The notes under the pieces are model-generated. The model did no database searches, had not been told where the DNA came from, and saw only the letters and a program-made list of their open reading frames with translations. A stretch of 64,000 bases of DNA, from the NCBI RefSeq assembly GCF_001562275.1, contig NZ_CP014304.1, forward strand, positions 2,232,001-2,296,000, written 5' to 3'. Made by a program: the position numbers and the translations under genes. Within the stretch, counting starts at the first letter, position 1. Each line of letters starts with the position of its first letter. Source of the stretch: Hymenobacter sp. PAMC 26628 (GTDB taxonomy: Bacteria; Bacteroidota; Bacteroidia; Cytophagales; Hymenobacteraceae). Positions 55,595 through 63,999 of the stretch are shown in pieces.

Positions 55595-58060
55595 GTGCTT
55601 TGCCTGGCGGCTTTCACTCTCCCCCCGCGCCGGCGGTGGCGAGCGGGTATACTGCTGTGCGGGTGGCTGGCCGGCGCGTTGCCGGCTTTTGGCCAAAGCG
55701 CGGCGCCCATCACCGGCGCGGTGCGCGACCCCGCCGGGGCCCCCGTGGAGTTTGCCACCATCACCCTGCACCGGGCGACGGATTCCGCCGTGGTGAAGTC
55801 GGAGTTCACCGATGCCAAGGGGGCCTTTGCGCTGCGGGCACCGGCCGGGGGGCGCTACCTGGCATCGGCGGCGCAGGTCGGCTACGAGCGCTACTGGAGC
55901 GCCCCGTTTGAGCTGCCCGCCGCGGGGCTGGTGCTGCCCGCGGTGGCCCTGCGTACCAGTGCTGCCACGGCCCTCCAGGAGGTGGTAGTAGTGGGCCAGA
56001 AACCGTTGTTCGAGCACCTTGCCGACCGCACCGTCGTTAATGTGGAAAATTCGCTGCTGGCGGCTGGCAATACGGCGCTCGACGTGCTCGCGCGGGCCCC
56101 CGGCGTGACCGTGGACGGCAGCGACAACCTGGCGCTGCGCGGCCGGCAGGGGCTACTGGTGCTCATCGACGGCAAGCGCCAGCCCATGACGGGCACCGAG
56201 CTAGCCGACTACCTGCGCACGCTGCCAGCCGAACAGCTCAAAAGCATCGAGCTGATTACCAACCCGCCGGCCAGCTACGACGCCCAGGGCACGGCCGGCG
56301 TCATCGCCATCATCCTCAAGAAAGACCAGCGCCAGGGCGCGAACGGCAGCGCCACCCTGGGCTATGGGCGCGGGGTGTACGGGCGCCTGACCGCGGGGGC
56401 GACGCTGAATTACCGGCGGGGAAAAACCAATGCGTATGGCGCTTACACCTATGCCGACCGGACCACGTACCTGCGCCTAACCAGCCACCGGGTTTTTTAC
56501 GACCAAGGCCAGCCCACCGCGGGCAGCGACCAAGAAGATTACACCGCCACCCGCACCCTGGCCCACAACTGGAAAGCCGGGGTGGACTACTCCTTCACGC
56601 GCCGCACCACGCTGGGCGCGGTCCTCACCGGCCAGGCGGCCCAAAGCACCGGCCAAGGAACAAATGCGGTGGCGCTGCTGGACGCCAACGGGACCGCCAG
56701 CCGCGCGATGGTATCGGGCTCTTACCGCAACGCAGCTACCCCCAACCTGGCCGCCAACCTGAACCTACGGCACGCCTTCGCGGACTCCAGCAACAGCCGC
56801 GCCCTGACGGCCGACGCCAACTACGCCGCGTACCGCCTCGGCCGGCAGCAAGGCCTGTCGGCCCTGCCCGATGCTGGCCGTGGGGCCCCCACCGTGCTAA
56901 CCAGCGACCAAGCGGGCCGCCTCACCTTGCTAACGGGTCAGTTCGACTACACGCAGCCCCTAGCCCGCCGCCGGCTTCTGTCCGGGGGACTCAAAATCAG
57001 CCGGGTGCAGTCCCGCAACGACGCCGTGTTTCAGCAGACCACCAACGGGCTGACCACCCTGGATACGGTGCAAACCAACCAGTTCCGCTACACCGAAACC
57101 ATCCGGGCGGCCTACCTCAACTGGCAGCAAACCGGGGCCCGGGCCACCTGGCAAGCGGGCCTGCGGGGCGAGCAGACCACTGCCCAGGGCGTGCAGGCAG
57201 TGGGCAACCAGCGCTTTGACCGCCAGTACGTTCAACTGTTTCCCAGTGCCTCGCTCAAGTACACGTTTTCGCCCCAGCACGAGCTGACGCTGGCGCTGAG
57301 CCGCCGCCTCGACCGCCCCGGCTACGACCAGCTCAACCCCTTTCGCATCTACCTCAACGCCACCACCTACCGCTCGGGCAACCCCGCCCTGCTCCCCCAA
57401 ACCAGCTACAACGCCGAAGTGACGCACACGTTCCGGCAGAAATATACCGTCGGCCTGAGCTACAGCCGCACGCAAGACCCCATCCTGATTGTGGTGCAGC
57501 CCGCCACTGCCACGAGCCGCTTCGTGCTGGCCCGCCCCGTCAACCTGGGGCCCCAGCACTACGCCGCCCTCACCCTGACGGTGCCGCTGACGCTTGGCAA
57601 AGCCTGGTCGGTGTACAACAGCGCCGTCTTCTACTACAGCCGTTTTACGGGGGAACTGGCCGGCACGACGCTCAACCGGGCCCAGCCGTCCGTCAATCTG
57701 AGCAGCACGCACACCCTCGCGCTGGGCCGCGGCTGGAGCGCCGACCTGAGCGCCACCTACCAATCGCCCGAAGTCTACGGCTTCATCACCTCCCGCGCCA
57801 ACGGCGACCTGACCATCGGGGCCCAAAAAAGCCTGCTGAAGGGCCAAGGCACCCTCAAATTCAACGTCACCGATGTCCTGTACACCAACCGGAACATCGC
57901 CACTTCCACCTACGACAACTACGTGGATGCCTTCACGCAAAGCCGGGATTCCCGGGTCGCGGCCCTCACGTTCAGCTACCGCCTGGGGCGCAGCCAAGCG
58001 GCCGCCAGCCGCCGCGCGGACGGCGCGGAAGAGGAAAAGCGGCGGGCCGGCGGCCAGTGA
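55595..58060 (+). CDS. TonB-dependent-receptor-like outer-membrane barrel protein with carboxypeptidase-like domain
   Basis: About 821 residues. No ATG fits; GTG 55595 gives a signal peptide (AGILLCGWLAGALPAFGQ), GTG 55469 and TTG 55436 are alternatives. A carboxypeptidase-regulatory domain (ITGAVRDPAGAPVEFATITLHRATDS) precedes a plug (TALDVLARAPGVTVDGSDNLALRGRQGLLVLIDGKR, QLKSIELITNPPASYDAQGTAGVIAIILKKD). A C-terminal barrel of the OMP_b-brl_3 type follows (YVQLFPSASLKYTFSPQHELTLALSRRLDRPGYDQLNPFRIYL). Such proteins import ligands without the usual TonB-receptor barrel signature. It lies downstream of an AraC regulator. Confidence 0.88.
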   Translation: MLCLAAFTLPPRRRWRAGILLCGWLAGALPAFGQSAAPITGAVRDPAGAPVEFATITLHRATDSAVVKSEFTDAKGAFALRAPAGGRYLASAAQVGYERYWSAPFELPAAGLVLPAVALRTSAATALQEVVVVGQKPLFEHLADRTVVNVENSLLAAGNTALDVLARAPGVTVDGSDNLALRGRQGLLVLIDGKRQPMTGTELADYLRTLPAEQLKSIELITNPPASYDAQGTAGVIAIILKKDQRQGANGSATLGYGRGVYGRLTAGATLNYRRGKTNAYGAYTYADRTTYLRLTSHRVFYDQGQPTAGSDQEDYTATRTLAHNWKAGVDYSFTRRTTLGAVLTGQAAQSTGQGTNAVALLDANGTASRAMVSGSYRNAATPNLAANLNLRHAFADSSNSRALTADANYAAYRLGRQQGLSALPDAGRGAPTVLTSDQAGRLTLLTGQFDYTQPLARRRLLSGGLKISRVQSRNDAVFQQTTNGLTTLDTVQTNQFRYTETIRAAYLNWQQTGARATWQAGLRGEQTTAQGVQAVGNQRFDRQYVQLFPSASLKYTFSPQHELTLALSRRLDRPGYDQLNPFRIYLNATTYRSGNPALLPQTSYNAEVTHTFRQKYTVGLSYSRTQDPILIVVQPATATSRFVLARPVNLGPQHYAALTLTVPLTLGKAWSVYNSAVFYYSRFTGELAGTTLNRAQPSVNLSSTHTLALGRGWSADLSATYQSPEVYGFITSRANGDLTIGAQKSLLKGQGTLKFNVTDVLYTNRNIATSTYDNYVDAFTQSRDSRVAALTFSYRLGRSQAAASRRADGAEEEKRRAGGQ

Positions 58061-58093
58061 CGTTCTGTTGCTTGCCGGTAAGTACCGAAGGCC

Positions 58094-58549
58094 CTAGGCC
58101 GGCAGCTTGGCCAGCACGTCTTTGGCATGGCGCACGTGGTCGGTGGCCCCACTCAAAGAGTTAAAGATGTACTGAATAACGCCTTCTTTGTCAATCACAA
58201 ACGTGACGCGGCCGGGCAACAGGCCCAGCAGGGCCCGGGGCACTTCGTAGAGCTTGCGCACGGCCCCGCCGGCGTCGGCCAGCAGCGGAAACGGCAGGCG
58301 GTGCTTCTGGGCAAACTTCTGGTGCGAGGCCTCGCTGTCGGAGCTGATGCCCACCACGTCGGCCCCCAGGTCCTGGAAGTCCTCGTACTGGTCGCGGAAC
58401 GAGCAGGCCTCGGCCGTGCAGCCGGGCGTGTCGTCCTTCGGGTAGAAGTACAGCACGAGGTGCCGCCCGCGGCGGTCGGCCAGATGAAACGGGGTGCCGT
58501 CGGTGGTGTTAAGCGTAAAATCGGGGGCGGTTTGGCCTACGTGCAGCAT
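58094..58549 (-). CDS. bcp: Thioredoxin-dependent thiol peroxidase (Bcp/PrxQ)
   Basis: 151 residues. Peroxidatic Cys44 and resolving Cys49 are in YPKDDTPGCTAEACSFRD, the classical PrxQ spacing. Other family parts are APDFTLNTTDG, VVGISSDSEASHQKFAQKHRLPFPLLAD and RVTFVIDKEGVIQYIFNS. It reduces organic and hydrogen peroxides in the cytoplasm. It follows the H-NOX-like gene by 23 bases on the same strand, so they may be one transcript. Confidence 0.95.
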   Translation of the reverse strand: MLHVGQTAPDFTLNTTDGTPFHLADRRGRHLVLYFYPKDDTPGCTAEACSFRDQYEDFQDLGADVVGISSDSEASHQKFAQKHRLPFPLLADAGGAVRKLYEVPRALLGLLPGRVTFVIDKEGVIQYIFNSLSGATDHVRHAKDVLAKLPA

Positions 58550-58572
58550 GGTTCCGAGCGATTGGTGAAGAA

Positions 58573-59112
58573 TTAGTTGCGCCGCACGTAGATGCTGACT
58601 TGCTGGCCGTCGGCGCTGGTGGTGGGCGTCACGACGATGCGGTCGGCTTCGTCGTAGTACGCGGCCAGGCCGCGCACAATGCCCACCGCCAGCCCCCCCA
58701 TGCGCCGGGCCGACACGTAGTCAATCTGCACCTCGTTTTTGCTCAAGCGCTTGACGGACAGCACAGGCGGTGCGTTTTCGGCGTGCTCGCGCCGTACCTG
58801 GTGGTGCATAGTGTACTCGGTGTGCTCCAGCATGTCCAGCGTGCGCCAAGCGGGGTCCACCAGCTTTTGGTACATGTACATGAGGTCGGGCACCAGGTAC
58901 TCGCCGAACCGCTCGTGCAGCTCGCCGGCCGACACGCCGGCGGCGGCGGCGGCTTGGGCCACCAGCGCGTACAGGTTTTCGTCGGGGTATACGGTTTTGT
59001 GGTCGAAGCTGGCGCCGCTGAGGCCAGCCAACTCCAGCAGGTTGACCCACGTGCTGTGGTCGTACTGGGTTTGAACGTAGCGTTTCAGGAGGAGGAGGAT
59101 GGTCCCGTGCAT
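58573..59112 (-). CDS. Heme NO-binding (H-NOX)-domain protein
   Basis: 179 residues from ATG 59112 (MHGTILLLLKRYVQTQYDHSTW). The stand-alone sensor domain has the helix pattern TVYPDENLYALVAQAAAAAGVSAGELHERFGEYLVPDLMYMY, a candidate proximal heme ligand in TMHHQVR (His103/104) and the heme-propionate motif Y132-x-S134-x-R136 in DYVSARRMGG. Bacterial H-NOX proteins bind NO or O2 and regulate a partner kinase or cyclase; no such partner is next door. Instead it is upstream of bcp on the same strand. Confidence 0.8.
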   Translation of the reverse strand: MHGTILLLLKRYVQTQYDHSTWVNLLELAGLSGASFDHKTVYPDENLYALVAQAAAAAGVSAGELHERFGEYLVPDLMYMYQKLVDPAWRTLDMLEHTEYTMHHQVRREHAENAPPVLSVKRLSKNEVQIDYVSARRMGGLAVGIVRGLAAYYDEADRIVVTPTTSADGQQVSIYVRRN

Positions 59113-59203
59113 GGCGGCTAAAAGGTAAAAACGATGAAGTGGCCGCTGTCGCTCGTTCTGCGCAGTCAAACAAGACCGGCGCTCATTCGTTTGGGACCGC
59201 AGC

Positions 59204-59240
59204 AAAACGGCTCCCGCGAAGTTATCGCGGGAGCCGTTTT
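59204..59240 (-). terminator. Rho-independent terminator
   Basis: AAAACGGCTCCCGCGA pairs with TCGCGGGAGCCGTTTT around a 5-base loop. It lies just downstream of the anti-sigma gene on the minus strand. Confidence 0.93.
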
Positions 59241-59259
59241 ATTACGCAAGGCCGGGGCC

Positions 59260-60177
59260 CTAAATGGTGCCCATGGCCTGAATGGGCATGGTGGGCGTGG
59301 CGCTGCCGCCCAGGGGTTCCAGCGTCACGGCGAAGGCTTGGGCGCTGGCGATGTCCTTCATGCGTTCGAGGCGGTCGCCAGCGGCGGCGGCGGGCGTCAG
59401 CACGCCCGCGTCCACGGGCTTGCCGTTGTTGAGGGCCCAAAGCTGGTACTGGCGGCCGGCGGGCGCAGCGGGCAGGTTTTGCACGTCCACGTACACGCGG
59501 CGGGTTTTGGCGTTGAACAGCACCCGGGCGCGGTCCTTGGGCGCATCGGGGGTGCCGGCCAGGGCCACGAAGTGGAACTCGGCGTCGCGCAGCACAGCGT
59601 TCTGCGCACTTACTTCACCAAGCTTCTTTTCCGTTACCAAAGTGTTGGCGGCCACGCGGTTCTGAGTATCCTGCAAGGCCACAAGGGCATTGTCGGCCCC
59701 CTGCCATTGCTGGTAGAGGTAGGCGTTGCCGAGCAGGCTCAGCAGCAGGGCCACCGAGGCGGCGATGGTCAGGCCCCGGCGCGGCGCAGCGGGCGCCGCA
59801 GCGCTGATTATCGGGCGCACGCCCGGCTCAGCAGCGGTGGGCTGCGGGCGGGCCAGGGCGTCCACATCGGCGCGCAGGCTGGCGGAGGGCCCCGGGGCCC
59901 CATTGGCCGGCGCAGTGGCCGCGGGAGCCACCGTTTCGGCGGGGGCAATTTGGGCCAGGACTTTGCTCAGCACCCGGTCGCGCATGGCGGCGGGCAATTC
60001 GCGGGAGTGGGCTTGGGCGTAGTATTCGAGGGCGCGCTGGTCGGCGGCCAGCTCTTGGGCCACGAGGGGGTGGCGGGCGGCTTCGGCTTCAACGGCGGCG
60101 CGCTCAGCGGGCGTGAGCAGGCCGAGGGCGTATTGCTCCAGAATACCGGATTCTATATAAGCTTGAGGATCTTCCAC
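59260..60177 (-). CDS. RskA-like anti-sigma factor
   Basis: 305 residues. The N-terminal region (IESGILEQYALGLLTPAERAAVEAEAARHPLVAQELA) is the anti-sigma zinc-finger-like helix bundle. One membrane helix follows (GLTIAASVALLLSLLGNAYL), then a periplasmic RskA domain with FHFVALAGTPDAPKDRARVLFNAKTRRVYVDVQNLPAAPAGRQYQLWAL. It binds the sigma factor encoded just upstream and releases it by regulated proteolysis or another signal. The sigma gene is 7 bases away. Confidence 0.9.
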   Translation of the reverse strand: MEDPQAYIESGILEQYALGLLTPAERAAVEAEAARHPLVAQELAADQRALEYYAQAHSRELPAAMRDRVLSKVLAQIAPAETVAPAATAPANGAPGPSASLRADVDALARPQPTAAEPGVRPIISAAAPAAPRRGLTIAASVALLLSLLGNAYLYQQWQGADNALVALQDTQNRVAANTLVTEKKLGEVSAQNAVLRDAEFHFVALAGTPDAPKDRARVLFNAKTRRVYVDVQNLPAAPAGRQYQLWALNNGKPVDAGVLTPAAAAGDRLERMKDIASAQAFAVTLEPLGGSATPTMPIQAMGTI

Positions 60178-60184
60178 GACTAGG

Positions 60185-60745
60185 TTAGCGTATCAGTTTA
60201 CCAAGGAGTTTGATGGCCGTGCGGGCCCGAGTTTTGACGGTGCCCAGGGGCAGCTTCAGTTCCTCGGCCACTTCGCTTTGGGTGTACCCACCAAAGTAAA
60301 GGAGGTCAATTATTTGCCGCTGTTCTGGCACCAGGGTTCGCACAATTTCTTGCAGTCCAATGTGTTCCGGCCGAAAGCTGTCGGCGGCGGGCATTCGCTG
60401 GGCGGCCAGACTGTCGTCGAGGCCCTGGGTGCGAGTACCTACGCGGTGCTGGCGCGAGCGGATTTTGTCGATGGCCAAATTTCGGCAGATGTTCAGCACC
60501 CAGGTGAACAGGCGGCCCTTCTCGGCGTCGTAGGCCGGGAAAGCGTTCCAGATTTTAACCAATGCCTCTTGTAGTACGTCTTCGGCCGTGTCGTCGTCTT
60601 TCACGATGCGGGAGATGACGCCGAACAGGGCCGCCGCGTAGCGGTCGTAAAACAGCGTCAGGGCCGATTCGTCGCGGCCTTTGAGCCGGCGCACGAGGTC
60701 TTCCTCTGATGCGGTGGGCAGGGAAATGGGTAGGGTATCGGACAC
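60185..60745 (-). CDS. ECF-type RNA polymerase sigma factor (SigK/SigE-like)
   Basis: 186 residues. Region 2 is in LFYDRYAAALFGVISRIVKDDDTAEDVLQEALVKIWNAFPAYD and region 4 in LVPEQRQIIDLLYFGGYTQSEVAEELKLPLGTVKTRARTAIKLLGKLI. Together with the RskA-like gene it forms a typical sigma/anti-sigma pair. A perfect TAnnTTTG box lies upstream (60783-60790). Its regulon is unknown. Confidence 0.93.
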   Translation of the reverse strand: MSDTLPISLPTASEEDLVRRLKGRDESALTLFYDRYAAALFGVISRIVKDDDTAEDVLQEALVKIWNAFPAYDAEKGRLFTWVLNICRNLAIDKIRSRQHRVGTRTQGLDDSLAAQRMPAADSFRPEHIGLQEIVRTLVPEQRQIIDLLYFGGYTQSEVAEELKLPLGTVKTRARTAIKLLGKLIR

Positions 60746-60782
60746 GAGTAGAAGAAAAGTGACCTTGCGAAGCGGCGAACCG

Positions 60783-60790
60783 CAAATTTA
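60783..60790 (-). promoter_or_regulatory. -7 element TAAATTTG of the sigma operon
   Basis: On the minus strand the box reads TAAATTTG, a perfect TAnnTTTG match, 37 bases before the sigma start. The -33 TTTG is missing. Confidence 0.5.
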
Positions 60791-60915
60791 GGTGTGCGAA
60801 AGTAAGCCCGGGGCCTGGCTGGGCCTTCCGCGACCAGCCGACAACCCGGATGGCCCCGAAGAGGTTGTAACGGCTAACGGCCCAGTCTGTTGCCGGGCCC
60901 TATTTTCTTTGCGCC

Positions 60916-62313
60916 ATGCCCATCGAATCTTATAATCCCCACACTGGCCGCGTACTCAAGCGGTTCCGCCCGTTTTCGTGGGCCAAAACCGTGCGCATCC
61001 TCGGCCAAGCCCACGCCGCGGCCGCCACCTGGCCCGCCACCACCTTTGCCCACCGCGCCGCCGTGCTGCGCCGCGCCGGGGCCCTGCTGCGCGAGCGCGC
61101 GCCCGAGCTGGCCCGCCTTATGGCCCTGGAAATGGGCAAGCCCGTGGCCGACGGCCGCGCCGAGGCCCTGAAGTGCGCCACCTGCTGCGACTACTACGCC
61201 GAGCACGCCGAGGCCTTTTTGGCCGACGAGCCGGTGGCCACCGACGCCGGGCGCAGCTACGTCAGCCACCAGCCGCTGGGCGTGGTGCTGGCCGTGATGC
61301 CCTGGAACTTTCCGTTTTGGCAGGTGGTGCGCTTCGCCGCCCCGGCCCTCATGGCCGGCAACGTGGGCCTGCTCAAGCACGCCTCCAACGTGCCGCAGTG
61401 CGCGCTGGCGCTGGAAAAAATATTCCACGACGCGGGCCTGCCGCCGGCCTGCTTCCGCACGCTGCTCATTGGGTCGGACCTGGTGGAGGCGCTGATTGCC
61501 GACGACCGGGTGCGGGCCGTGACGCTGACGGGCTCGGAGCCGGCCGGGGCCGCGGTGGCCGCCGCCGCGGGCCGCCACATCAAAAAAACCGTGCTGGAGC
61601 TGGGCGGCTCCGACCCGTTCGTGGTGCTGGCCGACGCCGACCTGGCCCTGGCCGCCAAAACGGCCGCCCAGGCCCGCATGATCAACGCCGGCCAGAGCTG
61701 CATCGCCGCCAAGCGCTTCATCGTGGAGAAACCGGTACTAAAGGAATTTGTGGCCCAGCTCATCACCCACCTGCTGGCCCTGCGCACCGGCGACCCGCTG
61801 GCCGAAGACACCCAATACGGCCCCCTGGCCCGCCCCGACCTGGCCGACGAGCTGGCCCAGCAAGTGGCCGACTCGGTGGCCCAGGGGGCCCGCCTGGCCC
61901 TGGCCGGCGGCCAGGAGCGGCCCGGCACCGCCCTGTTCCGGCCGGCAGTACTCACCCACGTGCGGCCCGGCCAGCGCGCCTACCACGAGGAGTTTTTTGG
62001 GCCCGTGGCCATCGTGCTCGAAGCCAAAGATGCCGCCGATGCCGTGCGCCTGGCCAACGATTCGCGCTTCGGCCTGGGGGCTTCGGTGTGGACGCAGGAC
62101 TTGGCCACGGGCGAGGCCCTGGCCCGGCAAATTGAGGCCGGGGCCGTGTTCGTGAACAGCCTGGTGAAGTCGATGCCCGAGCTGCCCTTCGGCGGCATTA
62201 AAAAATCGGGCTACGGCCGCGAGCTCTCGCGCCTGGGCATCCGCGAGTTCGTGAATCAGAAATCGGTATGGATTGGCAAAGCCGCCGCGCCGGCTGGGGC
62301 TAAAACGGAGTGA
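60916..62313 (+). CDS. NAD(P)-dependent succinate-semialdehyde dehydrogenase
   Basis: 465 residues of the aldehyde dehydrogenase superfamily. Catalytic Cys is in NAGQSCIAAKRF and the general base Glu in VLELGGSDPFVVL. The cofactor segment GVVLAVMPWNFPFWQVVRFAAPALMAGNV and the C-terminal MPELPFGGIKKSGYGRELSRLGIREFVNQKSVWIG match succinate-semialdehyde dehydrogenases (GabD/Sad type). It oxidises succinic semialdehyde to succinate. No gabT is nearby, so the exact substrate is inferred. Confidence 0.9.
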   Translation: MPIESYNPHTGRVLKRFRPFSWAKTVRILGQAHAAAATWPATTFAHRAAVLRRAGALLRERAPELARLMALEMGKPVADGRAEALKCATCCDYYAEHAEAFLADEPVATDAGRSYVSHQPLGVVLAVMPWNFPFWQVVRFAAPALMAGNVGLLKHASNVPQCALALEKIFHDAGLPPACFRTLLIGSDLVEALIADDRVRAVTLTGSEPAGAAVAAAAGRHIKKTVLELGGSDPFVVLADADLALAAKTAAQARMINAGQSCIAAKRFIVEKPVLKEFVAQLITHLLALRTGDPLAEDTQYGPLARPDLADELAQQVADSVAQGARLALAGGQERPGTALFRPAVLTHVRPGQRAYHEEFFGPVAIVLEAKDAADAVRLANDSRFGLGASVWTQDLATGEALARQIEAGAVFVNSLVKSMPELPFGGIKKSGYGRELSRLGIREFVNQKSVWIGKAAAPAGAKTE

Positions 62314-62341
62314 GGAAATGTAGCAGTTGTTAGCAAAATAC

Positions 62342-62451
62342 AAGGCTGTCATGCTGAGCACAGCCGAAGCATCTCTCCTGCGTAACCATTCCAACAGATT
62401 GGATCAGTTCAGTAGTAGAGGTGCTTCGGCTGCGCTCAGCATGACAGCCTT
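62342..62451. repeat. Dispersed palindromic element, TCATGCTGAGC type
   Basis: Ends AAGGCTGTCATGCTGAGC and GCTCAGCATGACAGCCTT are exact complements, then ACAGCCGAAGC(A)TCTCT pairs with AGAGGTGCTTCGGCTGC with few mismatches. It lies between convergent genes, where it could also terminate. Confidence 0.92.
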
Positions 62452-62484
62452 TATTACTAATGTTTATTGCTAACGTTAGCAACG

Positions 62485-63252
62485 CTAGCACCAGCCGCGG
62501 GCCTCGTACACGGCCCAGCCGGCCACTTCGTGCAGCAGCAGGCTCCACTGCTCCAGGGCCCCGGGGGTGGGCAGCAGCCAGTAATCGGGCGTGAGAGCGC
62601 GGCTGCTGGCTTGGAAGCCGGCCGGGAAGGCAATGATGGGCAGCCCCGCTTTGGCAAAGCAACCTTCGGCCCGGCGCATGTGGAACGCCGACGTGACGAG
62701 CACCAAGGTGTCCACGTCCGGGTGGCGGGCCAGCAGCTGCTTGGTGAACTGGGCATTTTCGCGGGTGTTGCGGCTGCGCTCCTCCAGCCAGATATCGGCC
62801 GTCGGCACGGCGGCCAGGCGCAGCAGCGCGGCCAGGTGGCGGGCCTCGCTGCTGGCCTGGGGCCCCACCGCCCCCGAACCGCCCGACACGATGATGCGCC
62901 GCACCCGCCCGGCGCGGTACAGCCACAGGGCGTTGGTGAGGCGGTCGGCCCCGGCGTGCAGGTACACGCGGTCGGCGGGCAGCCGGCCCTCGTCGGTGAT
63001 GCCCCCGAGCAGCACGGCCGCATCGGCGCGGGGCGGCAGGGCAGCCAGCGGCACGGCGGGGCGCTCCCAGGCGCGCAGGGCCTCGTTGGCCAGGCCCGGG
63101 TTGGTGCCCACCAGGGCCAGCAGGGCGGCGGCGCGCAGCCACTGCCGCTGCCGGTGGGGCTGCCGCGCCACCAGGGCCCCCAGCAACAGGGCCGCCAGCC
63201 ACACAGTGGGCAGCAGGGCGGCGTCCAGGATTTTAGAAAGCAGGAAAAACAA
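62485..63252 (-). CDS. YdcF-family (DUF218) membrane protein
   Basis: 255 residues. Two N-terminal helices (FLLSKILDAALLPTVWLAALLLGALVA, WLRAAALLALVGTN) precede the DUF218 domain: DAAVLLGGITDEGRLP, RIIVSGGSGAVGPQASSEARHLAALL, LEERSRNTRENAQFTKQLL and LVLVTSAFHMRRAEGCFAKAGLPIIAFPAGF. Members such as ElyC/SanA affect envelope assembly. The ligand is unknown. A palindromic element lies at its 3' side. Confidence 0.9.
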   Translation of the reverse strand: MFFLLSKILDAALLPTVWLAALLLGALVARQPHRQRQWLRAAALLALVGTNPGLANEALRAWERPAVPLAALPPRADAAVLLGGITDEGRLPADRVYLHAGADRLTNALWLYRAGRVRRIIVSGGSGAVGPQASSEARHLAALLRLAAVPTADIWLEERSRNTRENAQFTKQLLARHPDVDTLVLVTSAFHMRRAEGCFAKAGLPIIAFPAGFQASSRALTPDYWLLPTPGALEQWSLLLHEVAGWAVYEARGWC

Positions 63253-63289
63253 GTGGATTCGTTAAGATGAACGGGCCCGGGGCCCGGCA

Positions 63290-63329
63290 CGCAAACGCCC
63301 GGCCGCAGGGCTGCGACCGGGCGTTTGCG
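63290..63329 (-). terminator. Rho-independent terminator-like hairpin
   Basis: CGCAAACGCCCGG pairs with CCGGGCGTTTGCG around a loop with a second small stem (GCAG/CTGC). It lies between the peptidase stop and the YdcF start on the same strand. Confidence 0.8.
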
Positions 63330-63393
63330 AAGAGTTTTGGGGTGCTAAAGGCGCGGCGGCGGCGGGCCCCCGCGGTGCGCCACCCCCTATACC

Positions 63394-63999
63394 CTACTGG
63401 CGCAGCATAAGTTCGCGGATGTAGCGCACCGGCGCGCTGCCGTAGCTCAAAAACTGCTCGTGGAACTTCTTGAGGTCGAACGCCTTGCCGCGCTGCTGCT
63501 TGAGCTCTTCCCGCAGGGCGTAAATCTCGGTGTAGCCGGCGAAGTAGCTGCTGAGCTGCACCTGGCTGAGGGTGGCGCGCAGCCACTTGCCCTCGGCCTC
63601 GGCCTGCTCCTGGAAGCCCTCGCGCTCGAGCAGCGCCACGGCGTCTTTTTCGGCCATGTTGTCCACCTGCACGGCGTGGTCGAGGACGGTGTTGAGCGTC
63701 ACGCGCAGGTTCCACTTATCCCAGAGCAGCCACATTTCGTCGCTGTTCTGGCCGTAGCCCTGCTCCAGCATCATGCGCTCGGCGTACACGGCCCAGCCCT
63801 CCACCATGGCGCCGTTGCCAAAGATGCTCTTCACCAGCGAGGGCGAGCGGTTGGCGTACACGAGCTGGGTGTAGTGCCCGGGAATGGCCTCGTGGATGTT
63901 GAGGATTTGCAGGGTGTAGTCGTTGTACTCGCGCAGGTAGCTCTCGGCCTGGGCCGCCGTCCAGGTGCTCGGAATGGGCTCCACGTTGTAATAGGTGTT
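63394..63999 (-). CDS. DUF885-family metallopeptidase, C-terminal part only
   Basis: The frame runs off the right end, so only about 200 C-terminal residues are present. The zinc motif HEAIPGHYTQ (HExxxGH type) and the following NGAMVEGWAVYAERMMLEQGYG are the family signature. Later residues SQVQLSSYFAGYTEIYALREELKQQRGKAFDLKKFHEQFLSYGSAPVRYIRELML complete the helical domain. Such proteins are usually exported dipeptidases. The reading frame is open to base 63999. Confidence 0.9.
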   Translation of the reverse strand, partial: NTYYNVEPIPSTWTAAQAESYLREYNDYTLQILNIHEAIPGHYTQLVYANRSPSLVKSIFGNGAMVEGWAVYAERMMLEQGYGQNSDEMWLLWDKWNLRVTLNTVLDHAVQVDNMAEKDAVALLEREGFQEQAEAEGKWLRATLSQVQLSSYFAGYTEIYALREELKQQRGKAFDLKKFHEQFLSYGSAPVRYIRELMLRQ

